Below, in pieces: positions 22,941-36,680 of a stretch of 64,000 nt of DNA. How positions within the stretch are numbered: position 1 is the stretch's first letter; every line of letters begins with the position of its first letter. Source of the DNA: Euonymus europaeus (lineage: Eukaryota; Streptophyta; Magnoliopsida; Celastrales; Celastraceae); contig OY756961.1 of the NCBI GenBank assembly GCA_963580455.1, positions 11,823,001 through 11,887,000 on the forward strand, in the 5' to 3' direction. The translations under genes were made by a program, and so were the position numbers. The notes below the pieces were generated by a model. It did no database searches. It was not told the DNA's origin and worked only from the letters and a program-made list of their open reading frames with translations.

Positions 22941-25820
22941 ATGCCAAAACACCAACTTTCTATGACAAATGGACAAAACCAATAAAAGCTCCTCCATAGA
23001 GAGAGTTGAGCGAGTTCAGACAATCAAAGTTGCTCGGTGTACACTTTTTATTGTTCTTCTATGTTAAATTTTACGAAAATGAGCTTCCAGGATTATTTCG
23101 ATGCCAAAACACCAACTTTCCGTGACAAATGGACAAAACCGTTAAAAGCTCCTCCATAGAGAGTGTTGAGCAACTTCGGACAATCGAAGTTGCTCGGTGT
23201 ACACTTTTTATGGTTCTTCTATGTCAAATTTTATGAGTATAAGCTTCCAAGATTATTTCGATGGAAAAACACCAACTTTAAATGACAAATGGACAGAACC
23301 ATTAAAAGCTCCTCCATAGAGAGAGTTGAGCAACTTCGGACTATCAAAGTTGCTCGGTGTACACTTTTTATTATTCTTCTATGTTAAATTTTACGAAAAT
23401 GAGCTTCCAGGATTATTTTGATGCCAAAACACCAACTTTCTATGACAAATGGACAAAACCGTTAAAAGCTCCTCCATAGAGAGAGTTGAGCAACTTCGGA
23501 CTATAAAAGTTGCTCGGTGTACACATTTTATTGTTCTTCTATGTTAAATTATACGAAAATAAGCTTCTAGGATTACTTCGATGCCAAAACACCAACTTTC
23601 TATGACAAATGGACAAAACCAGTAAAAGCTCCTCCATAGAGAGAGTTGAGCGACTTCAGACAATCAAAGTTGCTCGGTGTACACTTTTTATTGTTCTTCT
23701 ATGTTAAATTTTACGAAAATGAGCTTCCAGGATTATTTTGATGCCAAAACACCAACTTTCTATGACAAATGGACGAAACCATTAAAAGCTCCTCCATAGA
23801 GAGAGTTGAGCAACTTCAAACAATCAAAGTTGCTCCGTGTACACTTTTTATTGTTCTTCTTTGTTAAATTTTACGAAAATGAGCTTCCAGGATTATTTCG
23901 ATGCCAAAACACCAACTTTAAATGACAAATGGACAAAACCATTAAAAGCTCCTCCATAGAGAGAGTTGAGCAACTTCGGACTATCAAAGTTGCTCGGTGT
24001 ACACTTTTTATTATTCTTCTATATTAAATTTTACGAAAATGAGCTTCCAGGATTATTTTGATGCCAAAACACCAACTTTCTATGACAAATGGACAAAACC
24101 GTTAAAAGCTCCTCCATAGAGAGTGTTGAGCAACTTAGGACATACAAATTTGCTCGGTGTACACTTTTTATTGTTCTTCTATCTTAAAGTTTATGAAAAT
24201 GAGCTTCTAGGATTGTTTCGATGCGAAAACACCAACTTTCTATGACAAAAGGACAAAACCGTTAAAAGCTCCTCCATAGAGAGAGTCGAGCAACTTCGGA
24301 CAATCAAAGTTGCTCGGCGTACAGTTTATAATGTTCTACTAAGTGAAATTTTACGAGAATGATCTTCTAGGATTGTTTCGATGCCAAAACACCAACTTTC
24401 TATGACAAATGGACAAAACCAATAAAAGCTCCTCCATAGAGAGAGTTGAGCGACTTCAGACAATCAAAGTTGCTCGGTGTACACTTTTTATTGTTCTTTT
24501 ACGTTAAATTTTACAAAAATGAGCTTCCAGGATCATTTCGATGCCAAAACACCAACTTTCTATGACAAATGGACAAAATCGTTAAAAGCTCCTCCATAGA
24601 GAGAGTTGAGCAACTTCAGACAATCAAAGTTGCTCGATGTACACTTTTTATTGTTCTTCTATGTTAAATTTTACGAAAATGAGCTTCAAGGATTATTTTG
24701 ATGCCAAAACACCAACTTTCTATGACAAATGGACAAAACCGTTAAAAGCACCTCTATAGAGAGAGTCGAGCAACTTCGGACAATCAAAGTTGCTCGGCGT
24801 ACAATTTATAATGTTCTACTAAGTCAAATTTTACGAGTATAGCCTTCCAAGATTATTTCGATGCCAAAACATCAATATTTAATGACAAATGGACAAAAGC
24901 TTTAAAAGCTCCTCCATAGAGAGAGTTGAGCAACTTCGGACTATAAATGTTGCTCGGTGGTTACTTTTTATTGTTCTTCTATGTTAAATTTTACGAAAAT
25001 AAGCTTCCAGGATTATTTCGATGCCAAAACACCAACTTTCTATGACAAATGGACAAAACCAATAAAAGCCCCTCCATAGAGAGAGTTGAGCAACTTCAGA
25101 CAATCAAAGTTGCTCGGTGTACACTTTTTATTGTTCTTCTATGTCAAATTTTACGAAAATGAGCTTCAAGGATTGTTTCGATGGCAAAACACCAACTTTC
25201 TATGACAAATGGACAAAACCGTTAAAAGCACCTCCATAGAGAGAGTCGAGCAACTTCGGACAATCAAAGTTGCTCGGCGTACAATTTATAATGTTCTACT
25301 AAGTCAAATTTTACGAGTATAGCCTTCCAAGATTATTTCGATGCCAAAACACCAATATTTAATGACAAATGGACAAAAGATTTAAAAGCTCCTCCATAGA
25401 GAGAGTTGAGCAACTTCGGACAATAAAAGTTGCTCGGTGTACACTTTTTATTGTTCTTCTATGTTAAATTTTACGAAAATAAGCTTCCAGGATTATTTCG
25501 ATGCCAAAACACCAACTTTCTATGACAAATGGACAAAACCAATAAAAGCTCCTCCATAGAGAGAGTTGAGCAACTTCAGACAATCAAAGTTGCTCGGTGT
25601 ACACTTTTTATTGTTCTTCTATGTTAAATTTTACGAAAATGAGCTTCCAGGATTATTTCGATGCCAAAACACCAACTTTCCGTGACAAATGGACAAAACC
25701 GTTAAAAGCTCCTCCATAGAGAGTGTTGAGCAACTTCGGACAATCAAAGTTGCTCGGTGTACACTTTTTATTGTTCTTCTATGTTAAATTTTACGAAAAT
25801 GATCTTCTAGGATTGTTTCG
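22941..25820 (+). repeat. 2,880 bp HOR, copy 3, full length
   Basis: Again has all landmarks, with TTTTTATGGTTCTTCT near 23211, CTCGGTGGTTAC near 24951 and the GGACAAAAGATTTAAAAG monomer near 25370. It differs from copies 1 and 2 in a patch at about 24357-24500. After 25820 the T monomer continues with AAATGAATAAAACC instead of AAATGGACAAAACCAAT, marking the end of the tandem series. Confidence 0.93.
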
Positions 25821-28126
25821 ATGCCAAAACACCAACTTTCTATGACAAATGAATAAAACCGTTAAAAGCTCCTCCAAAGAGAGAGTCGAGCAACTTCGGA
25901 CAATCAAAGTTGCTCGGCGTACAGTTTATAATGTTCTACTAAGTTAAATTTTACGAGTATAGGCTTCCAAGATTATTTCGATGCCAAAACACCAACTTTC
26001 TATGACAAATGGACAAAACCGTTAAAAGCCCCTCAATAGATAGAGTTGAGCAACTTCAGAAAATCAAAGTTGCTTGGTGTACACTTTTTATTGTTCTTCT
26101 ATGTTAAATTTTACGAAAATGAGCTTCCAGGATTATTTTGATGCCAAAACACCAACTTTCTATGACAAATGGACAAAACCGTTTAAAGCTCCTCCATAGA
26201 GAGAGTTGAGCAACTTCAGACAATCAAAGTTGCTCCGTGTACACTTTTTATTGTTCTTCTTTGTTAAATTTTACGAAAATGAGCTTCCAGGATTATTTCG
26301 ATGCCAAAACACCAACTTTAAATGACAAATGGACAAAACCATTAAAAGCTTCTCCATAGAGAGAGTTGAGCAACTTCGGACTATCAAAGTTGCTCGGTGT
26401 ACACTTTTTATTGTTCTTCTATGTTAAATTTTACGAAAATGAGCTTCCAGGATTATTTTGATGCCAAAACACCAACTTTCTATGACAAATGGACAAAACC
26501 GTTAAAAGCTCCTCCATAGAGAGTGTTGAGCAACTTTGGACAATCAAATTTGCTCGGTGTACACTTTTTATTTTTCTTCTATGTTAAATTTTATGAAAAT
26601 GAGCTTCTAGGATTGTTTCGATGCGAAAACACCAACTTTCTATGACAAAAGGACAAAACCGTTAAAAGCTCCTCCATAGAGAGAGTCGAGCAACTTCGGA
26701 CAATCAAAGTTGCTCGGCGTACAATTTATAATGTTCTACTAAGTGAAATTTTACGGTATAAGCTTCCAAGATTATTTCGATGCCAAAACACCAACATTTA
26801 ATGACAAATGGACAAAAACTTTAAAAGCTCCTCCATAGAGAGAGTTGAGCAACTTCGGACTATCAAAGTTGCTCGGTGTACACATTTTATTGTTCTTTTA
26901 CGTTAAATTTTACGAAAATGAGCTTCCAGGATCATTTCGATGCCAAAACACCAACTTTCTATGACAAATGGACAAAACCGTTAAAAACTCCTCCATAGAG
27001 AGAGTTGAGCAACTTCAGACAATCAAAGTTGCTCGGTGTACACTTTTTATTGTTCTTCTATGTTAAATTTTACGAAAATGAGCTTCCAGGATTATTTTGA
27101 TGCCAAAACACCAACTTTCTATGACAAATGGACAAAACCGTTAAAAGCCCCTCCATAGAGAGAGTTGAGCAATTTCAGACAATCAAAGTTGCTCGGTGTA
27201 CACTTTTTATTGTTCTTCTATGTTAAATTTTACGAAAATGAGCTTCCAGGATTATTTCGATGCCAAAACACCAACTTTCTATGACAAATGGACAAAACCG
27301 TTAAAAGCACCTCCATAGAGAGAGTCGAGAAACTTCGGACAATCAAAGTTGCTCGGCGTACAATTTATAATGTTCTACTAAGTCAAATTTTACGAGTATA
27401 GCCTTCCAAGATTATTTCGATGCCAAAACATCAATATTTAATGACAAATGGACAAAAGCTTTAAAAGCTCCTCCATAGAGAGAGTTGAGCAACTTCGGAC
27501 TATAAAAGTTGCTCGGTGTACACTTTTTATTGTTCTTCTATGTCAAATTTTACGAAAATAAGCTTCCAGGATTACTTCGATGCAAAAACACCAACTTTCT
27601 ATGACAAATGGACAAAACCAATAAAAGCTCCTCCATAGAGAGAGTTGAGCAACTTCAGACAATCAAAGTTGCTCAGTGTACACTTTTTATTGTTCTTCTA
27701 TGTTAAATTTTACGAAAATGATCTTCTAGGATTGTTTCGATGCCAAAACACCAACTTTCTATGACAAATGAATAAAACCGTTAAAAGCTCCTCCAAAGAG
27801 AGAGTCGAGCAAGTTTGGACAATCAAAGTTGCTCGGCGTACAGTTTATAATGTTCTACTAAGTCAAATTTTACGAGTATAAGCTTCCAAGATTATTTCGA
27901 TGCCAAAACACCAACTTTCTATGACAAATGGACAAAACCGTTAAAAGCCCCTCCATAGATAGAGTTGAGCAACTTCAGACAATCAAAGTTGCTCGGTGTA
28001 CACTTTTTATTGTTCTTCTATGTTAAATTTTACGAAAATGATCTTCCAGGATTATTTTGATGCCAAAACACCAACTTTCTATGACAAATGGACAAAACCG
28101 TTAAAAGCTCCTCCATAGAGAGAGTT
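25821..28126 (+). repeat. HOR segment resembling 1321-2450 and 12447-13247
   Basis: The first part shares AAATGAATAAAACC, a GATAGAGTTG entry and GTTGCTTGGTGTAC with 1370-1600, followed by one F/G dimer (about 26208-26527) and a T monomer with TTGGACAATCAAATTTGC. The second part, from 27327, has the GAGAAACTTCGG dyad variant and class order of 12447. Two 1 bp deletions lie near 26757 and between B blocks. No other element is seen. Confidence 0.78.
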
Positions 28127-30045
28127 GAGCAACTTCAGACAATCAAAGTTGCTCCGTGTACACTTTTTATTGTTCTTCTATGTTAAATTTTATGAAAATG
28201 AGCTTCTAGGATTGTTTCGATGCGAAAACACCAACTTTCTATGACAAAAGGACAAAACCGTTAAAAGCTCCTCCATAGAGAGAGTCGAGCAACTTCGGAC
28301 AATCAAAGTTGCTCGGCGTACAGTTTATAATGTTCTACTAAGTGAAATTTTACGAGTATAGGCTTCCAAGATTATTTCGATACCAAAACACCAACATTTA
28401 ATGACAAATGGACAAAAACTTTAAAAGCTCCTCCATAGAGAGAGTTGAGCAACTTCGGACAATCAAAGTTGCTCGGTGTAAACTTTTTATTGTTCTTTTA
28501 TGTAAAATTTTACGAAAATGAGCTTCCAGGATCATTTCGATGCCGAAACACCAACTTTCTATGACAAATGGACAAAACCGTTAAAAGCTCTTCCATAGAG
28601 AGAGTTGAGCAACTTCAGACAATCAAAGTTGCTCGGTGTACACTTTTTATTGTTCTTCTATGTTAAATTTTACGAAAATGAGCTTCCAGGATTATTTTGA
28701 TGCCAAAACAACAACTTTCTATGACAAATGGACAAAACCGTTAAAAACTCCTCCATAGAGAGAGTTGAGCAATTTCAGACAATCAAAGTTGCTCGGTGTA
28801 CACTTTTTATTGTTCTTCTATGTTAAATTTTACGAAAATGAGCTTCCAAGATTATTTCGATGCCAAAACACCAACTTTCTAGGACAAATGGACAAAACCG
28901 TTAAAAGCACCTCCATAGAGAGAGTCGAGCAACTTCGGACAATCAAAGTTGCTCGGCGTACAATTTATAATGTTCTACTAAGTCAAATTTTACGAGTATA
29001 GCCTTCCAAGATTATTTCGATGCCAAAACACCAATATTTAATGACAAATGGACAAAAGCTTTAAAAGCTCCTCCATAGAGAGAGTTGAGCAACTTCGGAC
29101 TATCAAAGTTGCTCGGTGTACACTTTTTATTGTTCTTTTACGTTAAATTTTACGAAAATGAGCTTCCAGGATCATTTCGATGCCAAAACACCAACTTTCT
29201 ATGACAAATGGACAAAATCGTTAAAAACTCCTCCATAGAGAGAGTTGAGCAATTTCAGACAATCAAAGTTGCTCGGTGTACACTTTTTATTGTTCTTTTA
29301 CGTTAAATTTTACGAAAATGAGCTTCAAGGATTATTTCGATGCCAAAACACCAACTTTCCGTGACAAATGGAAAAAACCGTTAAAAGCTCCTCCATAGAG
29401 AGTGTTGAGCAACTTCGGACAATCGAAGTTGCTCGGTGTACACTTTTTATGGTTCTTCTATGTCAAATTTTATGAGTATAAGCTTCCAAGATTATTTCGA
29501 TGGAAAAGGCCAACTTTCTATGACAAATGGACAAAACCGTTAAAAGCACGTCCATAGATAGAGTTGAGCAACTTCAGACAATCAAAGTTGCTCGGTGTAC
29601 ACTTTTTATTGTTCTTCTATGTTAAATTTTACGAAAATGAGCTTCCAGGATTATTTTGATGCCAAAACACCAACTTTCTATGACAAATAGACGAAACCGT
29701 TAAAAGCTCCTCCATAGAGAGAGTTGAGCAACTTCAGACAATCAAAGTTGCTCGGTGTACACTTTTTATTGTTCTTCTTTGTTAAATTTTACGAAAATGA
29801 GCTTCCAGGATTATTTCGATGCCAAAACACCAACTTTAAATGACAAATGGACAAAACCATTAAAAGCTCCTCCATAGAGAGAGTTGAGCAACTTCGGACT
29901 ATCAAAGTTGCTCGGTGTACACTTTTTATTGTTCTTCTATGTTAAATTTTACGAAAATGAGCTTCCAGTATTATTTTGATGCCAAAACACCAACTTTTTA
30001 TGACAAATGGACAAAACCGTTAAAAGCTCCTCCATAGAGAGTGTT
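28127..30045 (+). repeat. 1,919 bp HOR unit
   Basis: Begins with a chimeric monomer that has an F head (GCTCCGTGTAC) and a T body (TATGAAAATGAGCTTCTAGG). It then follows the block of 11647, including CGATACC and TATGTAAAATTTT near 28500, and later has the TTTTTATGGTTC landmark near 29447 and a 159 bp class C monomer near 29505. Confidence 0.82.
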
Positions 30046-31010
30046 GAGCAACTTTGGGCATACAAATTTGCTCGGTGTACACTTTTTATTGTTCTTCTAT
30101 GTTAAAGTTTATGAAAATGAGCTTCTAGGATTGTTTCGATGCGAAAACACCAACTTTCTATGACAAAAGGACAAAACCGTTAAAAGCTCCTCCATAGAGA
30201 GAGTCGGGCAACTTCGGACAATCAAAGTTGCTCGGCGTACAGTTTATAATGTTCTACTAAGTGAAATTTTACGAGTATAGGCTTCCAAGATTATTTCGAT
30301 GCCAAAACACCAACATTTAATGACAAATGGACAAAAACTTTAAAAGCTCCTCCATAGAGAGAGTTGAGCAACTTCGGACTATCAAAGTTGCTCGGTGTAC
30401 ACTTTTTATTGTTCTTTTACGTTAAATTTTACGAAAATGAGCTTCCAGGATCATTTCGATGCCAAAACACCAACTTTCTATGACAAATGGACAAAATCGT
30501 TAAAAGATCCTCCATAGAGAGAGTTGAGCAACTTCAGACAATCAAAGTTGCTCGGTGTACACTTTTTATTGTTCTTCTATGTTAAATTTTACGAAAATGA
30601 GCTTCAAGGATTATTTTGATGCCAAAACACCAACTTTCTATGACAAATGGACAAAACCGTTAAAACTCCTCCATAGAGAGAGTTGAGCAATTTCAGACAA
30701 TCAAAGTTGCTCGGTGTACATTTTTTATTGTTCTTCTATGTTAAATTTTACGAAAATGAGCTTCCAGGATTATTTCGATGCCAAAACACCAACTTTCTAT
30801 GGCAAATGGACAAAACCGTTAAAAGCACCTCCATAGAGAGAGTCGAGCAACTTCGGACAATCAAAGTTGCTCGGCGTACAATTTATAATGTTCTACTAAG
30901 TCAAATTTTACGAGTATAGCCTTCCAAGATTATTTCGATGCCAAAACATCAATATTTAATGACAAATGGACAAAAGCTTTAAAAGCTCCTCTATAGAGAG
31001 AGTTGAGCAA
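30046..31010 (+). repeat. Partial second copy of the 1,919 bp unit
   Basis: Matches 28127-29090 at an offset of 1,918-1,919 bp, with a 1 bp deletion in TTAAAACTCCTCC near 30662 accounting for the change of offset. The opening T monomer is a normal one (TTGGGCATACAAATTTGC), not the F/T chimera of the first unit. Confidence 0.82.
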
Positions 31011-32123
31011 CTTCGGACTATAAAAGTTGCTCGGTGTACACTTTTTATTGTTCTTCTATGTTAAATTTTACGAAAATAAGCTTCCAGGATTATTTCGATG
31101 CCAAAACACCAACTTTCTATGACAAATGGACAAAACCAATAAAAGCTCCTCCATAGAGAGAGTTGAGCAACTTCAGACAATCAAAGTTGCTCGGTGTACA
31201 CTTTTTATTGTTCTTCTGTGTTAAATTTTACGAAAATGATCTTCTAGGATTGTTTCGATGCCAAAACACAAACTTTCTATGACAAAAGGACAAAACCGTT
31301 AAAAGCTCCTCCATAGAGAGAGTCGAGCAACTTCGGACAATCAAAGTTGCGCGGCGTACAGTTTATAATGTTTTACTAAGTGAAATTTTACGGTATAAGC
31401 TTCCAAGATTATTTCGATGCCAAAACACCAACATTTAATGACAAATGGAAAAAAGCTTTAAAAGCTCCTCTATAGAGAGAGTTGAGCAACTTCAGACTAT
31501 CAAAGTTGCTCGGTGTACACTTTTTATTGTTCTTCTTTGTTAAATTTTACGAAAATGAGCTTCCAGGATCATTTCGATGCCAAAACACCAACTTTCTATG
31601 ACAAATGGACAAAACCGTTAAAAGCTCCTCCATAGAGAGAGTTGAGCAACTTCAGACAATCAAACTTGCTCGGTGTACACTTTTTATTGTTCTTCAATTT
31701 TAAATTTTACGAAAATGAGCTTCCAGGATTATTTCGATGCCAAAACACCAACTTTCTATGACAAATGGACAAAACCAATAAAAGCTCCTCAATAGAGAGA
31801 GTTGAGCAACTTCAGACAATCAAAGTTGCTCGATGTACCCTTTTTATTGTTCTTTTATGTTAAATTTTACGAAAATGAGCTTCCAAGATCATTTCGATGT
31901 CAAAACACCAACTTTCTATGACAAATGGACAAAATCGTTAAAAGCTCCTCCATAGAGAGAGTTAAGCAACTTCGGACTATCGAAGTTGCTCGGTGCACAC
32001 TTTTTAATGTTCTTCTATGTCAAATTTTATGAGTATAAGCTTCCAAGATTATTTCGATGGCAAAAGACCAACTTTCTATGACAAATGGACAAAACCGTTA
32101 AAAGCTCCTCCATAGAGTGTGTT
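31011..32123 (+). repeat. Irregular monomers before the C/D-rich domain
   Basis: Seven monomers of classes A, T, B and C. A B copy near 31390 has the one-base deletion ACGGTATAAGC also seen near 26757. Near 31690 a monomer has TTCAATTTTAAATTTTACG. No higher-order period is clear. Confidence 0.72.
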
Positions 32124-35100
32124 GAGCAACTTCGGATAAATCAAATTTGCTCGGTGTACACTTTTTATTGTTCTTCTATGTTAAATTTTACGAAAATGAG
32201 CTTCTAGGATTGTTTCGATGCCAAAACACCAACTTTCTATGACAAATGGACAAAACCGTTAAAAGCTCCTCCATAGAGAGAGTCGAGCAACTTCGGACAA
32301 TCAAAGTTGCTCGGCGTACAGTTTATAATGTTCTACTAAGTCAAATTTTACGAGTATAGGCTTTCAAGATTATTTCGATGCCAAAACACCAACATTAAAT
32401 GACAAATGGACAAAAGCTTTAAAAGCTCCTCCATAGAGAGAGTTGAGCAACTTCGGACTATAAAAGTTGCTCGGTGTACACTTTTTATTGTTCTTCTATG
32501 TTAAATTTTTCGAAAATGAGCTTCCAGGATTATTTCGATGACAAAACACCAACTTTCTATGACAAATGGACAAAACCAACAAAAGCTCCTCCATAGAGAG
32601 AGTTGAGCAACTTCAGACAATCAAAGTTGCTCGGTGTACACTTTTTATTGTTCTTCTATGTTAAATTTTACGAAAATGAGATTCCAGGATTATTTCGATG
32701 CCAAAACACCAACTTTCTATGACAAATGGACAAAACCGTTAAAAGCTCCTCCATAGAGAGAGTTGAGCAAATTCGGACTATCGAAGTTGCTCAGTGCACA
32801 CTTATTAATGTTCTTCTATGTCAAATTTTATGAGTATAAGCTTCCAAGATTATTTCGATGGCAAAAGACCAACTTTCTATGAAAAATGGACAAAACCGTT
32901 AAAAGCTCCTCCATAGAGAGAGTCGAGCAACTTCGGACAATCAAAGTTGCTCGGCGTACAATTTATAATGTTCTACTAAGTCAAATTTTACGAGTATAGG
33001 CTTCCAAGATTATTTCGATGCCAAAACACCAACATTTAATGACAAATGGACAAAAGCTTTAAAAGCTCCTCCATAGAGAGAGTTGAGCAACTTCGGACTA
33101 TAAAAGTTGCTCGGTGTACACTTTTTATTGTTCTTCTATGTTAAATTTTTCGAAAATGAACTTCCAGGATTATTTCGATGCCAAAACACCAACTTTCTAT
33201 GACAAATGGACAAAACCAATAAAAGCTCCTCCATAGAGAGAGTTGAGCAACTTCAGACAATCAAAGTTGCTCGGTGTACACTTTTTATTGTTCTTCTATG
33301 TTAAATTTTACGAAAATGAGCTTCCAGGATTATTTTGATGCCAAAACACCAACTTTCTATGACAAATGGACAAAACCGTTAAAAGCTTCTCCATAGAGAG
33401 TTTTGAGCAACTTCGGACAATCGAAGTTGCTCGGTGTACATTTTTTATTGTTCTTCTATGTTAAATTTTACGAAAATGAGCTTCCAGGATTATTTCGATG
33501 CCAAAACACCAACTTTCTATGACAAATGGACAAAACCAATAAAAGCTCCTCCATAGAGAGAGTTGAGCAACTTCAGACAATCAAAGTTGCTCGGTGTACA
33601 CTTTTTATTGTTCTTCTATGTTAAATTTTACGAAAATGAGCTTCCAGGATTATTTCGATGCCAAAACACCAAATTTCTATGACAAATGGACAAAACCGTT
33701 AAAAGCTCCTCCATAGAGAGTGTTTAGCAACTTCGGACAATCAAAGTTGCTCGGTGTACATTTTTTATTGTTCTTCTATGTTAAATTTTGACGAAAATGA
33801 GCTTCTAGGATTGTTTCGATGCCAAAACACCAACTTTCTATGACAAATGGAAAAAAGCTTTAAAAGCTCCTCCATAGAAAGAGTTGAGCAACTTCGGACA
33901 ATTAAAGGCGCTCGGTGTACACTTTTTATTGTTCTTCTACCTGAAATTTTATGAATGTAAGCTTCTTAGATTATTTCGATGGAAAAACACCAACTTTCTA
34001 TGACAAATAGAAAAACAGTTAAAAGCTCCTCCATAGAGAGAGTTGGGCAACTTCAGACAATCAAAGTAGCTTGGTGTATACTTTTTATTGTTCTTTTATG
34101 TTAAATTTTATGAAAATGAGCTTCCAGGATCATTTCGATGCCAAAACACCAACTTTCTATGACAAATGAACAAAACCGTTAAAAGCTCCTCCATAGAGAG
34201 AGTTGAGCAAATTCGGACTATCGAAGTTGCTCGGTGCACACTTTTTAATGTTCTTCTATGTCAAATTTTATGAGTATAAGCTTCCAAGATTATTTCGATG
34301 GCAAAAGACCAACTTTCTATGACAAATGGACAAAACCGTTAAAAGCTCCTCCATAGAGTGTGTTGAGCAACTTCGGATAAATCAAATTCGCTCGGTGTAC
34401 ACTTTTTATTGTTCTTCTATGTTAAATTTTACGAAAATGAGCTTCTAGGATTGTTTCGATGCCAAAACACCAACTTTCTGTGACAAATGGACAAAACCGT
34501 TAAAAGCTCCTCCATAGAGAGAGTCGAGCAACTTCGGACAATCAAAGTTGCTCGGCGTACAGTTTATAATGTTCTACTAAGTCAAATTTTACGAGTATAG
34601 GCTTCGAAGATTATTTCGATTCCAAAACACCAACATTTAATGACAAATGGACAAAGGCTTTAAAAGCTCCTCCATAGAGAGAGTTGAGCAACTTTGGACT
34701 ATAAAAGTTGCTCGGTGTACACTTTTTATTGTTCTTCTATGTTAAATTTTTCGAAAATGAGCTTCCAGGATTATTTAAATGCCAAAACACCAACTTTCTA
34801 TGACAAATGGACAAAACCAATAAAAGCTCCTCCATAGAGAGAGTTGAGCAACTTCAGACAATCAAAGTTGCTCGGTGTACACTTTTTATTGTTCTTCTAT
34901 GTTAAATTTTACGAAAATGAGCTTCCAGGATTATTTCGATGCCAAAACACCAACTTTCTATGACAAATGGACAAAACCGTTAAAAGGTCCTCCATAGAGA
35001 GTGTTGAACAACTTCGGACAATCAAAGTTGCTCGGTGTACATTTTTTATTGTTCTTCTATGTTAAATTTTACGAAAATGAGCTTCTAGGATTGTTTCGAT

Positions 35101-36680
35101 GCCAAAACACCAACTTTCTATGACAAATGGAAAAAAGCTTTAAAAGCTCCTCCATAGAAAGAGTTGAGCAACTTCGGACAATCAAAGTCGCTCGGTGTAC
35201 ACTTTTTATTGTTCTTCTACTTGAAATTTTATGAATGTAAGCTTCTTAGATTATTTCGATGCAAAAACACCAACTTTCTATGACAAAAGGAAAAAACTGT
35301 TAAAAGCTCCTCCATAGAGAGAGTTGGGCAACTTCAGACAATCAAAGTAGCTTGGTGTATACTTTTTATTGTTCTTTTATGTTAAATTTTATGAAAATGA
35401 GCTTCCAGGATCATTTCGATGCCAAAACACCAACTTTCTATGACAAATGAACAAAACCGTTAAAAGCTCCTCCATAGAGAGAGTTGAGCAAATTCGGACT
35501 ATCGAAGTTGCTCAGTGCACACTTATTAATGTTCTTCTATGTCAAATTTTATGAGTATAAGCTTCCAAGATTATTTCGATGGCAAAAGACCAACTTTCTA
35601 TGAAAAATGGACAAAACCGTTAAAAGCTCCTCCATAGAGAGAGTCGCGCAACTTCGGACAATCAAAGTTGCTTGGCGTACAGTTTATAATGTTCTACTAA
35701 GTCAAATTTTACGAGTATAGGCTTCCAAGATTATTTCGATGCCAAAACACCAACATTTAATGACAAATGGACAAAAGCTTTAAAAGCTCCTCCATGGAGA
35801 GAGTTGAGCAACTTCGGACTATAAAAGTTGCTCGGTGTACACTTTTTATTGTTCTTCTATGTTAAATTTTTCGAAAATGAGCTTCTAGGATTATTTCGAT
35901 GCCAAAACACCAACTTTCTATGACAAATGGACAAAACCAATAAAAGCTCCTCCATATAGAGAGGTGAGCAACTTCAGACAATCAAAGTTGCTCGTGTACA
36001 CTTTTTATTGTTCTTCTATGTTAAATTTTACGAAAATGAGCTTCTAGGATTATTTCGATGCCAAAACACCAACTTTCTATGACAAATGGACAAAACCGTT
36101 AAAAGCTCCTCCATAGAGAGTGTTGAGCAACTTCGGACAATCAAAGTTGCTCGGTGTACATTTTTTATTGTTCTTCTATGTTAAATTTTAGGAAAATGAG
36201 CTTCTAGGATTGTTTCGATGCCAAAACACCAACTTTCTATGACAAATGAAAAAAAGCTTTAAAAGCTCCTCCATAGAGAGAGTTGAGCAACTTCGGACAA
36301 TCAAAGTCGCTCGGTTTACACTTTTTATTGTTCTTTTATGTTAAATTTTAAGAAAATTAGCTTCCAGGATTATTTTGATACCAAAACACTAACATTCTAT
36401 GACAAATGGACAAAACCGTTAAAAGCTCCTTCATAGAGAGAGTTGAGCAACTTCGGACAATCGAAGTTGCTCGGTGTACACTTTTTATTGTTCTTCTATG
36501 TCAAATTTTATGAGTATAAGCTTCCAAGATTATTTCGATGGCAAAAGACCAACTTTCTATGACAAATGGAAAAAAGCTTTATAAGCTCCTCCATAGAAAG
36601 AGTTGAGCAACTTCGGACAATCAAAGTCGCTCGGTGTACACTTTTTATTGTTCTTCTACTTGAAATTTTATGAATGTAAG
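32124..36680 (+). repeat. C/D/B mosaic with related segments at 32124 and 34365
   Basis: Both segments open with GAGTGTGTTGAGC and a one-base insertion in the dyad spacer (CGGATAAATC), then run T, B, then a monomer with TTAAATTTTTCGAAAATG, then A. They are 2,241 bp apart (14 monomers plus 1 bp), and the first contains about six extra monomers before the shared class D copies at 33886 and 35166. Small indels lie near 33788, 34015 and 35994. No non-satellite sequence is present. Confidence 0.78.

Noticed and set aside
22717..30919. Open reading frames of 78-82 codons at 22717, 28765 and 30683
   Set aside because: The 28765 and 30683 frames are the same HOR position copied 1,918 bp apart, so their similarity reflects DNA duplication, not protein conservation.
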